Origin: Margaritifera margaritifera
Taxonomy: Eukaryota > Mollusca > Bivalvia > Unionida > Margaritiferidae
Length of the DNA stretch: 64,000 nucleotides
Direction of reading: 5' to 3'
NCBI GenBank assembly: GCA_029931535.1
Contig: JAQPZY010001621.1
Span: forward strand, 2,952,001-3,016,000
In this document: positions 1 through 11,389 of the stretch, one piece after another
How positions within the stretch are numbered: the stretch's first letter is position 1
How the letters are laid out: each line of letters opens with the position of its first letter
The notes under the pieces: generated by a model
Database searches by the model: none
Told to the model about the DNA's origin: nothing
Seen by the model: only the letters and a program-made list of their open reading frames with translations
Program-made: the position numbers and the translations under genes

Positions 1-399
1 TAATTGTCACGGCAAATAAAAGGTCAAGAAATAAACAACCACCACTCCACAGATTTCTTGAATGACTGACAATAGCTAGGGTGATTCTGTGTTGCAAGTC
101 CTTTCAGCACTGCTGTGGGTGAGTCCATTGGGTTAATTTGCATAACTAAAGTTCACAGAGTGGAACAAACCAATTTGTTTTGAATTTGGGTAAATCAGAG
201 AGATGCATGTTGAAGAAACAAAAGTTATTACACTTATTGCCTTGTTGAGCATGTTTAAGCCATCTTTATTAAAGATTATTGGCTAGGTCGTGATTAGCAG
301 CAACATTTCTTTGCTTTCCTGGGGGCTACTCAGTAAGCATATGAACCTGGGAGAAGTACAGCAGGTATAGTTTAACCTTAATATCATATTACAAATGCT

Positions 400-780
400 G
401 GTTTCTATCTGGGGGGAGCCTGGCAGATGAAAGCCTACATAGACGCAGAACCATAGAGAAAGGGATAATTTCTAGGTGAACCTTGGGGGAGCCTGCAAGT
501 TTCTATCATACCCTACTGTACCTGAAGTAAGCCCCATGGCTTTTTATCATTTTAATGTACCTGGTGAGAGCCTGGCAGGTTTAGATCCTACAGTAGTGTA
601 TCTGGGGGGATCCTGGCAGGTAGACTAAACAGTATTTCAAACTTGATTAATTATGACATGTACAGAAATGTAGTGAACCTGGCAGGTTTCCATCATACCC
701 TACTGTGCCTGGGGGAGCCCGGCAGGTAGACAAAATAGTATTTCAAGGTTGATTAATTATCACATGTACAGAAACCTAGT
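400..780 (+). repeat. Degenerate tandem repeat, about 106-bp period
   Basis: GGCAGGTAGAC followed by AGTATTTCAA and GATTAATTAT occurs at about 615 and again at 721, a spacing of 106 bp. Partial versions with GGGGGAGCCTGGCAG-like text occur from about 406, and CATCATACCCTACTGT occurs at about 505 and 691. It lies inside the 1.35 kb that is extra in dispersed-repeat copy A. Confidence 0.6.
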
Positions 781-1149
781 TAAAGGCCCAAATGAGAGAA
801 CAAGTAGCTGCAGATATTGTGAACAACAGCCCAAATGGGCATACTGAGTAGCCCCAATATGTCACAGCAAGACAAATTTGACATACTTATTAAAAAAAAT
901 GCATGTAATACAGAAACAGTATAGGTGCTTAATATTAATACATGTAGAAACAACCGTAAGTCAAAGAATCAACAGTGCATTAGTGTAATGTGCTGCACTA
1001 GAAATTAACATTTAAATATCATAATAATGAGATGTAAGTATAATAATAAGTATGAGTGAATGTTTGAGGTAAAGGCACATTTCCTAGAAACAGGATTAGC
1101 AATGGTGCTGCCATTGAATAAGATACATGTAAGCTGCTGCCCCTAACTC

Positions 1150-1300
1150 CATATGCACACACTGACATGGATACGCACCCACATGGATGCACACACTGAC
1201 ATGCATATGCACCTACATGGATGCACTCACTGACATGCATATGCACCCACATGGATGCACACACTGACATGCATACGCACCCACATGGATGCACACATAT
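1150..1300 (+). repeat. Minisatellite, 34-bp unit, about 4 copies
   Basis: Units read roughly ACATGCATATGCACCCACAT followed by GGATGCACACACTG, with a few substitutions. Because 34 is not a multiple of three, the open frames over it change phase from unit to unit. No protein is inferred. Confidence 0.85.
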
Positions 1301-3073
1301 TGAAGAACAAATAAACCGAAACAACAGGACCGATGATGGGAATGGTGGGTGGGTAAATCGAAAAAATGAAAGACCATAAAACACTGACCACTTGTAACAA
1401 AGGAATGTTGCTCATGTCAGATTCAACAGACCACTGGTCACTACTGGCCATGTGACTACTTAATATTTTTGGAAGCTCATTAACATTACAGCTTTATTAT
1501 TAGACAAAGTTTGATTGACACTTTAGCTGAATGACTAAGTAACGCCATTGCATCTTCTCCCCTGTCTGTATCAATGCATACTGTAGTAAACATCTATACA
1601 CTGAAGCAGAATAACTCTCAAAGTAGTAAACAGATGTGCATAAACTATAAATATATCAATTAAGATATGCAGCTGTGATTCAGGGAAGAGTGAGCTATCT
1701 ATGTAGGAAATAAAGTCCAGCAAAACAAAATTTCAGAACTCCTGGTTCATGGAGTGTGACTTTGTGAAATGTAGTAGCAAGGGGGAGCATTTTATTCTTT
1801 GCATATACTGCAAACACCATATCAACATTGGCAGTATCATCTACCTTCAGGAAAACCAAGATTTGACATTCTAACTAATGTGGCCATTGCATATTTGACA
1901 CTTCCTCACAGCAGTGCAGATGCAAAAGATCGTTTTCAATGCTGAATAAAATTCAATAAGATCCTCGGGGAAGTTGAACAACAGTACAAACAATCCCTAA
2001 TGAGTGCAAGGAAGAAAACTAATGACACTTGCATCACCTCCAAACCCTTCACTGAACTATCGAGTGCAGTAAAGTTTGCAGCTAATTAAGGACTATATTC
2101 CATTGTCCAATGGATTTTAAAGACAGAAACTTTGTGTATTTTTTATTTAATCTCTGTGATTTTGGGATTTTGTGTGCACATATGTGCATGTGTGTGTGTG
2201 GTGATGATATATAACAATGCTAAGTCTACCTACTATTTTGTATTTGAAAGTGTATTAAATGCTTCAAAGAAAACAGATATTTGGGTGTTTCTAATTGACA
2301 TTGACATTTCCAGTCATTTTCTGCAGGAGTTGTGTAGATAACTTATTCTCAATATTTTGTATGACATCACATTTTTGGGGTCACATGCACTGAGTGAGCC
2401 ACCACCACCACCACCTCCAACACACTTTTTGAGTCACAGAAACCCCACCCCCACCCCACCCCCAACATGGCCTGGAAGGTTGGCACGTATGCCCTGTCTC
2501 TGCTTCTGTACAGTTTCATACAAGAAAAGATACTCTTTCAGAGTCCAACTTTTAAGCTTTCATAAACTTGTGGCTGTCATCATATAGGCTTTGTGAGATA
2601 TGGCTGGGAGTCACATGACCTGATCTTAGCTGGTTACATGACAGAAGTCCTCTGTAGATAGCTGGCAATTCATATCCACAGTCAGTGTTCAGAGTTGAGC
2701 CACCAGCCATGAGCTTTTATGGTTTCACAGATCTTCCTTGTTGCAGTGTTGTCACATGACCAGCTCATATCAGGTCATGTGACTTTCAGTCACATCTGAC
2801 AGAGGCTGCACGATATAAACCAAAAGTTAATGCAATCTTGAAAGTTTGACTCTGTAAAAAGGTATCTTTTCCTGCTTGAAATCTCTGAAAGTGATAGTAG
2901 TATGTTAAAAAAAGACTATTATCTACCCATTAAATTTGCTTTTTTTAAAATTGATTGTAAATTTTTTTAGGTAAGATGTCATTGAAACAAGGTCAATTAC
3001 TTATAATTAGTCTGTCAGTTTTGGTATCCAGCACTTATGTTAGAATAATTTATCTTTTTTTTTCTGTTTTCAG

Positions 3074-3208
3074 GTAGCAGATTGGGCAATTCGTAAATTG
3101 GATCTGGTTAGATATTCTGACAAAATATCTGGAAGTTACTCTGGAGGAAATAAGAGAAAGCTCTCAACAGCTATTGCTTTGATAGGCAATCCCAAGATCA
3201 TATTCTTG
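3074..3208 (+). CDS. ABCA: ABCA1/ABCA2-type ABC transporter exon: NBD2 ABC signature
   Basis: This is the first exon of the gene visible here. The acceptor is TTTTCTGTTTTCAG and the donor is TTG|GTATGT. It is 135 bp, 45 codons, phase 0 at both ends. Residues 23-31 read SGGNKRKLS, the ABC signature of the second nucleotide-binding domain in ABCA proteins, and residues 41-45 (KIIFL) are the hydrophobic half of Walker B. The intron splits Walker B just before its Asp-Glu. ABCA proteins are full-length ATP-driven lipid floppases in plasma or endosomal membranes. Walker A, the Q-loop, both membrane domains and NBD1 must lie upstream of the window. The text fits the ABCA1/2/4/7 clade; I cannot choose the orthologue from this part alone. 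Confidence 0.95.
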
Positions 3209-3387
3209 GTATGTTCACATCTTCATTATCTTATGCCCCCATTTAGGGAAGCAAGCAGAGTATAGGATTGACTTTGCTGGATAGATTGCAATGCAATTCT
3301 AGCTTATGGATTGATGATGTGTGTCCATCTATTTGTCTGTCTGCCCATCCATCTGGCATCAGCACTCGGGTTAGGGTTTGCATTTGG

Positions 3388-5330
3388 GTCATTTTCTCAG
3401 ACTCAGTTACTCATAGACTTACATAAACTGGTATTTAGATGTGTCGTATGGAATACTACACCATTTAGTGAAAATTAGGTCACTGTGACCTATATTTCAT
3501 GGACAAGTTATTTTAGTTAACCTTTGCATTTAGCTCATTTTCTCAGGCACTGTTACCTGGGGAATCTCGTAACTTGATATGTAATTGACCATATGCAAAC
3601 TGCCAGTCATGCTAATGCTCTTTACCAATCAGTGCACGTTTAAGCGACACACCTCCAGCCACTTAGTCATCTGCCATTTCTTCTGGCAGTTGTTTTGGAA
3701 CAATACGTTGACAGTAGTGGATTTATTTAGCTAATGTGTGATAAACCACATTTAATATGTAACAATGATTAGAAGGTGTTTCTTGAGTCTTTGTAATTCA
3801 GACAGATACCAGACCACCTTGTTGGTGGTGTAAAATTTATTCCATTCCCCAAATGCTGTGGTTATTTAAAGAAATGCCTGAGGTGGATCAAAACTTACTG
3901 TTGTCCCAATGATCAGCTAAATGTCAAAATAGTCTGTGGAAATTAACATCAGTTTGTATCCATGAATAGTTAATTCAGGAAACAAAGAGAAATGTACTTT
4001 AATGCCGAGATTTACTGCCAGAGTGCATCCCAGGGCAATACAAATATATTGCCTTGCCCTGGGATGCACTCTGGCAGCTGATCTGGGTTGAAGACAGTAT
4101 CATTAAGTTACATTTTTTCATATATCACACATAACTTTCAGCATAAGTATAGCTTGGTATATCATATGCTTGGAGATTATTATTTTTACTATAAATACAG
4201 AAATAAATATGAAGTACTCAATAAATTAATCATAGATAAATAAATACATTTATTAAAAATTCAGTGAAAACTGACATGCACAAGACAATAAATTCAAGCG
4301 ATCGTGAGAGAGAGAGAGAAGGGCTGAGGTCTTTTCAATTGTAAGTGTACAATTCTAATCCCAGGCTTGAATTCATTTTAGAATTAAAAATCAAGACATT
4401 TACAATAACCTTCTGTGATTTTTCTGCCCTGAAGTTTGCATGGTCATGTATACTCTTATGCAGTTCCTCTGACTTGTGTTGACTATGAACTATTCTGACA
4501 GAAATGTCAACCTGATTATCTCCAAGTTTAGAAATGTTCACAGATTTTGCATGTCCACCTCTATTAAAAGCTCTTGCTTTCTGGTGCTGGTGAAGGGTGG
4601 CTTTGTAAGGTTCAAAATTCTCAGGTAAATTATTGTGAAGACGGTCGAGTCCAGATAGTGTCTCTGAGTTTGTTGAGTAGCTTGTCATAAGTTTCAGTTG
4701 AGCAGGACCATGCGATTAGTGGGCATAATTATCTTTCATTTTGCTTCTGTTGATTTGACTTAGCTGTTAGTGAAAACTAGGTTACTGTGACCTATATTTC
4801 ATTGTCCAGTGATTTGTGCATACCTTTGGGTTGAGTTCAGTTCTGTAGGTTAGAATTTTCATTCAGGTTATTTCTCAGACATTATTGTTAATAGATTTAC
4901 AAGAATTTAAAGAATTTGGTATTTAAATATGTCATGTAGAGTACATTTTCTCAGGTACTATTTAGAGCCACATTATTTGTTATTTTTAGATGTGTCATGC
5001 AGAGTGCAACACCTTTCATTGAATATTTAGGTCACTGTAACCTATATTTTACAGTAGTGATTTTGTTTAGCCTTTGCATTTAGCTCATTTTCTCAGACAC
5101 TATTGCCTATGGAGTTATTTGACTTGGTATGTAATTGCATCATGAGGAGTACTACAGACATCAGTGAAAAATAGGTCACTGTGACCTATATTTCTTGATT
5201 CAATGATCTGTGCTTACCTCAGGGTTGAGTTAAGTTTCTCTAGGTTAGAGTTTGCATTTAGGTCATTTTCTCAGACACTGTTGCTCGTAGAGTCGCATAA
5301 GTTGGTATTTAGATGTGTAGGTCAGTGGTT
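3388..5330 (+). repeat. Degenerate intronic repeat, 140-180-bp units, with IR3 palindromes
   Basis: CATTTTCTCAG is found near 3388, 3536, 4943, 5085 and 5263. It is followed by GGTATTTAGATGTGT-like text and by the palindrome AGGTCACTGTGACCT or a near match. The block is interrupted by unrelated sequence at about 3600-4740, which contains a perfect hairpin (4015-4077) and a short GA run near 4306. It is all intron between two ABCA exons. The minus-strand open frame at 4335-4688 shows no family features and is not called. Confidence 0.65.
4015..4077. repeat. Perfect 24-bp inverted repeat (hairpin or cruciform)
   Basis: The left arm 4015-4038 begins CTGCCAGAGTGCATCCCAGG. The right arm 4054-4077 is its exact reverse complement, across a 15-nt loop. 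A second short stem, GGCAATA (4034-4040) with TATTGCC (4047-4053), overlaps the inner part. No other copy was seen in the window. It could be a small foldback element or a recent templated inversion. The perfect pairing is less typical of animal microRNA precursors, which usually carry bulges. Confidence 0.9.
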
Positions 5331-6061
5331 CAAAGGAACCAAAGAAACTACAAAGATTGGTACCCCATGAATAAAAATGAATTTACAGCATCCATGGTTG
5401 CAATCCAACAGTACTGCTATTGTCATTTTTCTTTTACATGATTGAGTCTGTCTGCCTTTCTGTGTACAAAGTTATTTGGTTAAACAAGAAAAACTTGTAA
5501 TAAATGCCTCAGGTGTTCAAATAAACTTTCTTTCTAAAACTGAGTAAAAATTGTTCATGTCTCTATCATTGTTCAATATCAATACTTTGTCACAGGTAAT
5601 TTCCATTTCATTTTGTTTCTAATTTATCTATATAGATCAAATGATTGTAGTGTACACATTCATAAATGGAAACATTCCAGCTCTTGGTAATTATAAACAT
5701 AATGAGATATGTCAATCTCTAATGGCTTAAAGCTTACATGTATGTCTTATAATTGTTTACTCTTATCAGGAAGTTCAAGCAGAGGGATTTTTAGACGAAG
5801 CACATTAAATGGAAAATTCTCAATTCTTTTCTTATCTAGAATTGAATCTTTGAAGAAATTGCACCAATTTTTTTTTTAAAAAATTCAGTGTCATACCTGA
5901 TGGAGATTCTGGGCAAATAAAATATCATTGTACTTGCCAGGCAAAATGTTTAACTCATCTCAGGCTGCCTGACAAGATTTTTCCACCCAGAATAATACAT
6001 AAAGTGAGCAAGGACTGTTCAAATCTTTTTAAAACTAGATAAATATTCAATCCTATTGTAG
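5331..6061 (+). other. ABCA intron, no feature recognised
   Basis: The remainder of the 2.85-kb intron that separates the signature exon from the Walker B exon. It is AT-rich. I see no coding, RNA or repeat structure. It ends with the acceptor at AATCCTATTGTAG. Confidence 0.7.
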
Positions 6062-6165
6062 GATGAACCAACAACAGGTATGGATCCCAAAGCCAGAAGA
6101 TTCCTTTGGAACTGCATCAATAATATTGTGAAGGATGGCAGATCTGTCATACTGACTTCTCATAG
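6062..6165 (+). CDS. ABCA: ABCA1/ABCA2-type ABC transporter exon: Walker B, D-loop, H-loop
   Basis: Acceptor ATTGTAG, donor CATAG|GTAATT; 104 bp, phase 0 in and phase 2 out. The exon opens with [17 protein letters not shown]: Asp1 completes Walker B, Glu2 is the catalytic glutamate, and GMDP is the D-loop. Residues 31-34 (LTSH) hold the switch histidine. The split serine codon AG|T joins the next exon as TSHSMEE, the invariant continuation in this clade. All catalytic residues visible in NBD2 are intact, so this half-site should be ATPase-competent. Confidence 0.96.
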
Positions 6166-8566
6166 GTAATTTTTGAGATGTCTATTTATACTCCACTGAT
6201 ATATTCTGAATATTTAAGATTATATGTTTATCAGCTGTTATGATTGTCTTTACATACAGTCACCTGCAAAAAAAGATCTGCCGGAATACTATCAGTTTTT
6301 AAATAAGTGCATATTTACCCATATCAAAAGGTCATCAGCTCCTAGAGAATGAGTTTCTGCTACCACAGGACAGGTTTACCATTGTTTTCAAATATTTAAG
6401 TTATTAAGTTTTAAATCTAACAAGTTTTTGAAAACCTTACTTATTTGTATTTGTTTGCTTGTGTCTTTATATATTCATATATTTATTTATTTAATTATTA
6501 TTTTCCATGTGTTGATTTCTTCTTTAATAATGCCTTGCTGTTTTCATATACAGGATCTCGATCAATAGACTTGCTGTTAGAATTCATTATGTAATTTTGA
6601 TTATTTTTATTTGGTCAGACTACCAGCACATGTATGACAACATTATCGCTAAAGTTGGAACTCTTTTTTGGCTGAACAGTTGGGAATTATCATTTTGTAT
6701 TATCCATGCCTCTGAAGTAGGGTATACAGGATTCTTCATGTCTGTCTGATTGTCCTTGTGTCCATCATCCAATGTTTTGACCATAACTAGTCTTGCAGGT
6801 TTTATATGTCCATCATAATGTGGGGTGTTTGATGTTATGTTCATGTCTGCCCATCCATTACCAAGCTGGTATCCGTTCAATAACTTGAGTTCTGCTTCAC
6901 ATACCTTCATCAAACCTTGCATATGGGTTGCTTTAGAGAAGACAAAAAACCATATTGATTCATGGGTCAAGAGGTCAAAGATTAAGGTAACTGTGACCAA
7001 CCGTGGCAAAATGGTTTCCATGCTCAAACTTAAATTCTTTTTGACCTACTTTCACCAGAGTTTGCAGATGTGTTCCTCTGTATGGTATAGATGGTATAGG
7101 GAAGGTTATTGATTTGGTGGTCCAGCAGTCATAGGTCAAGGTCATGATGACCTGATAAAGTACAGTGTGGTTTCTGTGCCATAACTTGAGTTCTACTAAA
7201 CATATATTCACAAAATTTATTGAGATGTTCCTTTTGATGATACCAAGAAGCCTACTGCAATCTAACAATAGGAAATTGTTGTATAATAACTTTAGTTCAG
7301 CTGAATATACTTTCACCAATCTTCATAAGTAGGTTTCCCTTGATGAGAGAAAAGAAACCTGATGATTTCAGGATTGAAAGGTCAAGGTCATGGTCACCCT
7401 GACCCTAAACAAGATTGGCAGCATGCATATTATATACAGTGCATGGTGCTTTTGTTGATGAATTGCAGCGAAACTTGATACATATGATGGTCATCATTTG
7501 GAGATTTGCATATTAACCTACAGCAGTTTTGTGTAAGAGTTATTGCCCTTTCAACTTGCAAGTGGATTTAGTTAATGACACAGTCTTGTAACTGCAGTTT
7601 GTGTTAGTGATCACTTTGAAATCAATGGGCCATCTGTCCGCATCCTAAGCTAACGTATGTGTTAAAGTTTTTGGATTAAGTTCCGTGCTAAACTGTTTAC
7701 TTTCTAGCTAAATAACAAACAGGGCTTGACAGAGAGGGAATCTCTTGTTGATGAATTGCTTTGAAACTTAGTACATATTATGGTTAACATCTGAAGAAGT
7801 GCATTTTGACCAATCACTTTATCCTGTGATTTTGGTCAGAGTTATTGCCTTTTTTAGCTTACAGCCAGATGCTATTCAGCATGATACAGTTTATGAATGC
7901 CAATAGTCTTATAGTTATCATTGGCTTTCTTTTATACTTCTTGCATATTGTGGTAATTCTTTGAAAATGTGCATATTGACCAATCACAGTGTTTCCATGA
8001 CTTCCATTAGTGTTACCAGCCCTATGACTATAACACAATCTTTTAACTACTAGTAGTCTCACAGTTATTGATGGATTACTATGATGCTTGGTTCATATGA
8101 TCATTATATGCATATTGACTGATCAGTGTGCTTCTTTGATTTTTGTAAGAGTTATTGCCCTTTTTTGGCCTGCACTGTGAGGTATCTAGTCACACAATAG
8201 AATAATTTACTTTATGGGCACAGAATGGGATGCAGATGTGCCAGGGGTGTATTTTGCTCACCATTCCTCTAGTAATTCATGATTGTTATCTAGTCAAAGT
8301 TAATAGCAATTTAAGTCAAATAAGGCACAATGATGGTGCTAATTATACGGCACAATGATGGTGCTAATTATAAAATGACTGAGAATTTCTTTTTTTGTGT
8401 TGAAGAGCAATTACCCTTAAAATGCAATTACCTTTAAAATGTAACATTTTCTGAGTTAAAGTTTAAGTTTTTACAGGCATTAGGACAAGTAGGTTTTTCT
8501 GCCCTAATCATGCAATAGTCAAACATGATCAGATTTCTAAATTTGTATAATTCACTCCTTTTGCAG
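6166..8566 (+). repeat. ABCA intron filled with degenerate repeats of bivalve type
   Basis: From about 6640 to 8160 the intron consists of decayed units with phrases such as AGAGTTATTGCCC (7536, about 7839, 8148), AACTTGAGTTCT (6879, about 7183) and GTCAAGGTCATG (about 7137 and 7380). A perfect AGGTCA-TGA-TGACCT palindrome sits at 7139-7153. A 23-bp direct duplication, GCACAATGATGGTGCTAATT and 3 bp more, occurs near 8326-8372. Open frames here run on both strands, overlap each other and match no family. The rest (6166-6640, 8170-8566) shows nothing. Confidence 0.6.
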
Positions 8567-8659
8567 TATGGAGGAGTGTGAAGCATTATGTAACAGACTG
8601 GCCATCATGGTCAATGGAAGATTCAAGTGCATTGGGAGTATCCAACATCTTAAAAACAG
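8567..8659 (+). CDS. ABCA: ABCA1/ABCA2-type ABC transporter exon: end of NBD2 core
   Basis: Acceptor CTCCTTTTGCAG, donor AAACAG|GTTTGT; 93 bp, phase 2 in and phase 2 out. It encodes [19 protein letters not shown] followed by [12 protein letters not shown]. This is the near-invariant block just after the H-loop in ABCA proteins. The SIQHLKNR ending is closer to my memory of vertebrate ABCA2 (SIQHLKNR) than of ABCA1 (SVQHLKNR), which is weak evidence. The exon is only 93 bp and lies in a 5.2-kb stretch of repeats, but both junctions are canonical and in phase. Confidence 0.96.
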
Positions 8660-8759
8660 GTTTGTCCACTGATTATACTTATAAAACCTTCTGAACCTTA
8701 GGGACTGATTCCAGAGACAGCTTAATTTCTATACCCCTGCTCTATCTTGTTAGCTTAGC

Positions 8760-8980
8760 TACCATATATACTCGCGTATAATCCAGGTCCAAATGCAAAC
8801 AACATAGACCCTGATCTGCTGTCGCATAATGCGCTAGCAGATCAGGGTCTATGTTGTTTGTTCTACTAATTAGTCCTTACAAACTGCAACGACCCAGATC
8901 TGCCGGCGCATTATGCGACGCCAAATCTGGGTCGTTGCAGTTTGCAGTTGGTATCAACTTATACGTGAGTATAGATGGTA
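8760..8980 (+). mobile_element. Double-hairpin foldback MITE, copy 1
   Basis: The element is 221 bp with imperfect terminal inverted repeats TACCATATATACTCGCGTAT and, read inward from the other end, TACCATCTATACTCACGTAT. Inside are two consecutive hairpins. The first has arms ACAACATAGACCCTGATCTG and its complement around CGCATAATGCG. The second has arms AAACTGCAACGACCCAGATC and a near-complement around CGCATTATGCG. There is no coding capacity. Three more full-length copies are at 32311, 52606 (inverted) and 62992. It lies 100 bp after an ABCA exon, inside the intron. Confidence 0.9.
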
Positions 8981-9965
8981 GTTCCACAGTTTTTGAAACA
9001 TTATCATGAAACTTGGTAAATATTATGGTCATCATCTGAAGATACACATGTTTACAAATCCCATGGCTCATGCAATTTTTTTATAGCTATCGCCCTTTTT
9101 TGTCATGTAGATTAATGCAGTGTATGACATAATCTCATTAGTACAACTAGTCTTCAGTTTTTGATGGATTTACATGAAACTTGGTAAATATTATGGTCAT
9201 CGTCAGAAGATGTGCATATCATCAAATCACTGTGTTCATGCAATTTTTTAAAAAGAGATTTAGCCTTTTTTGACTTACAGTTGAATGAAGTGCATGACAG
9301 AATCTTCTAAACACAGCTAGTCTCAGATTTCAATGGATCACCATGAAACTTGGGAAATGTTATGATTATCTTCTGAAAATACATGTGTGAACAAATCACT
9401 GTGCTCCTGCAATTTTTGTTAGAGTTATTGCCCTTTTTTATTTGGAGCCTGATGTAGTGTATGACAGAATCTTGTGAATGCAACTAGTCTCTGTTTTCAG
9501 TGGATCACCCTGAAATTTTTTACATGTTATGGTCATCATTTGAAGATGCACATATTGACAAATCACTGTGCTCTCACAATTTTTGTTAGAGTTATTGTCC
9601 TTTGTGTCCTGCAGCTGAATGCAATGTAATATAGAATCTTGTAAATGCAGCTTTTCTTGCAGCTTTTTAAGGATTGCTGAGAAACTTGGTACATATTATA
9701 ATCATCATATAATGATGCCCATATTTACAAACCTTTGTATCCCCTTGATTTGTGTAGGAGTTATTGCCCTTTTGTGACTTACAGCTGGATGCAGTGTATG
9801 ACAGAATTTAGTTTTTTTAGTGGTTTGCTTGAAATTTAGTACATGTTGTGCACATCATCAGAAGATATGCATTTTGACTAATCATTTTACTCGCGCTATT
9901 TTTAGAAGATTTATGCGCTTTTTTACTTGTGGGGTTGGATTGGGTGGAATGGTGGGAGGCAAGGA
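8981..9965 (+). repeat. Degenerate tandem array, about 167-bp units
   Basis: The anchor (AGAGTTATTGCCC and variants) falls at 9085, 9254, 9421, 9588 and 9757, with a last unit near 9905, giving spacings of 169, 167, 167, 169 and about 148 bp. Each unit also contains GAAACTTGGTA-like text, TTATGGTCATCAT, AAATCACTGTG and CAGTGTATGACAGAATCTT. Related sequence occurs at 7440-8160. Intronic and non-coding. Confidence 0.8.
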
Positions 9966-9997
9966 TATATTTACATGAGCAAATTGCTCACCATTCC

Positions 9998-10456
9998 GCA
10001 AGTTTTACCTTGTCATTTTACATTGCTCTGATTTGAAAGCTTTATATCTAGCCAACCTGGCCATAAGGCCAATTGAGCTTATGGTATGGCCCTGTGTGCA
10101 TCGTCCATTGTGGATCTGTCAACATTTTGCTGTTTTCAGATTCTTCTCAAAAACAGCTGGACCAGGCAGAGAGCACCCTGGCATAAAGGGCTTGCAGGTT
10201 TATGCAAAAGATGCCAATCTGCTCACAATTCCGCAAGTTTTACCTTGTCATTTTACATTGCTCTGATTTGAAAGCCTTTTTTCTAGCCAACCTGGCCATA
10301 AGGCCAAGTGAGCTTATGGTATGGCCCTGTGTGCATCGTCCATCGTGGATCTGTCAACATTTTGCTGTTTTCAGATTCTTCTCAAAACAGCTGGACCAGG
10401 CAGAGAGCACCCTGGCATAAAGGGCTTGCAGGTTTGTGCAAAAGATGCCAATCTGC
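9998..10456 (+). repeat. Recent tandem duplication, 225-bp period
   Basis: The block from CTCACCATTCCGCAAG near 9998 repeats from CTCACAATTCCGCAAG near 10223. CCGCAAGTTTTACCTTG starts at 10006 and 10231. The two copies are nearly identical (an A-run and a few substitutions differ), so the duplication is young compared with its surroundings. Overlapping short open frames here differ only because of those changes and are not genes. Confidence 0.9.
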
Positions 10457-10905
10457 CATCAAATATGACTGCTGTTATTAAAAATAGATAAACCTGTAAA
10501 AAAAACTTCTCAAAAACCACTCAACAGAATTTGACCAAGTTTGACAGAAAGCATTTGTACAAATGATGACAATTTTCCCAAAAATATATGGCTGCAATTA
10601 CAATAAAGTAGAAAAAACTTTAAATGACTTCTTCTCAAATCTGTTTCACGGAATTTGACAGAAAGCATCATCAGAGTTTTCAATTTTGTCCAGTGATGTT
10701 GACTTCCCATTTAATATGGTTGCCATTACTAAAATTAGAAAAAAAATTAAGACTTTCTTTTCACAAACCACGCAACATAATTTGACCAAATGTGACAGAG
10801 AGCAACCTGACATGAAGGGCTTTAATGTTTGTACAAATGGAGCTATATCTGCCATCAAATATAGCCATTGCTACTATAAAAGAAAATATGGATGAAGATT
10901 CAAAA
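10457..10905 (+). repeat. Degenerate tandem repeat, continuing the duplicated block
   Basis: Phrases such as GAATTTGACCAA / TTTGACAGAAAGCAT, CTTCTCAAA and TATGGCTGCAATTAC recur at about 120-160-bp spacing. They resemble parts of the 225-bp duplication just upstream. No coding signal. From 10906 to 11200 I see nothing more. Confidence 0.5.
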
Positions 10906-11201
10906 TATAGAGAAACCTTGAAGCAATTGTTTTTATGACATATGCAATCAACTATATAGGAAGAAGCTTTTACAGAAAGTATTTTACTGATTCAGATTTC
11001 TTGGCTAGCTGCTCTTGTGTTTGTCTGTTAGGCAGATGTCAGGTATGAGCAATCTAAGGCCCACTTGGGCCTCTTGTTAATATTTGAGGCCACAATCTTA
11101 TCTAAAATTAAAAGGGCAATTTTCATTTTGTTGGAAAAAGGTTCTGTCACATAATACATATGCATGTTTGGCTTACAATGTTTGGTCTTATGCCTTTATT
11201 A

Positions 11202-11252
<51 letters not shown>
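11202..11252 (+). repeat. (ATT)n microsatellite
   Basis: An uninterrupted run of about 17 ATT triplets, 140 bp before the next ABCA exon. It produces poly-tyrosine or poly-isoleucine open frames, which are artefacts. Confidence 0.97.
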
Positions 11253-11389
11253 TGCAAAATTACTGTTGGATTAAATGTAAATTTATTAAAGCACTGTTTT
11301 TCTTGACAGTTACTTTGGACTGGAATACTGCAGATTAATATTTGTGGAATATTCATGCATGGTTTTGAATACATCTGAAAATGTTGCAG

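Larger units (their letters stand above)
1..2480 (+). repeat. Long dispersed repeat, copy A (interrupted)
   Basis: Positions 1-290 match 59040-59330, and positions 1640-2480 match 32880-33700 and 59400-60545, in the same order and orientation. Shared landmarks are a stretch on motifs like GCCATCTTTATTAAAGATTA near 260, AGCCCAGCAAAAC-like text near 1715, a GGGGGAGCATTT block near 1785, and a CACTTTTTGAGTC block near 2425. About 1.35 kb between 290 and 1640 is absent from copy C, so either A gained an insertion or C lost sequence. No reading frame is conserved between copies and no terminal repeats were recognised, so the class of element is unknown. It lies upstream of the first ABCA exon seen, so probably in an intron of that gene. 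Confidence 0.7.

Noticed and set aside
1019..1451. Cysteine-rich minus-strand open frames
   Set aside because: They translate the 34-bp minisatellite; the cysteine spacing is that of the DNA repeat.
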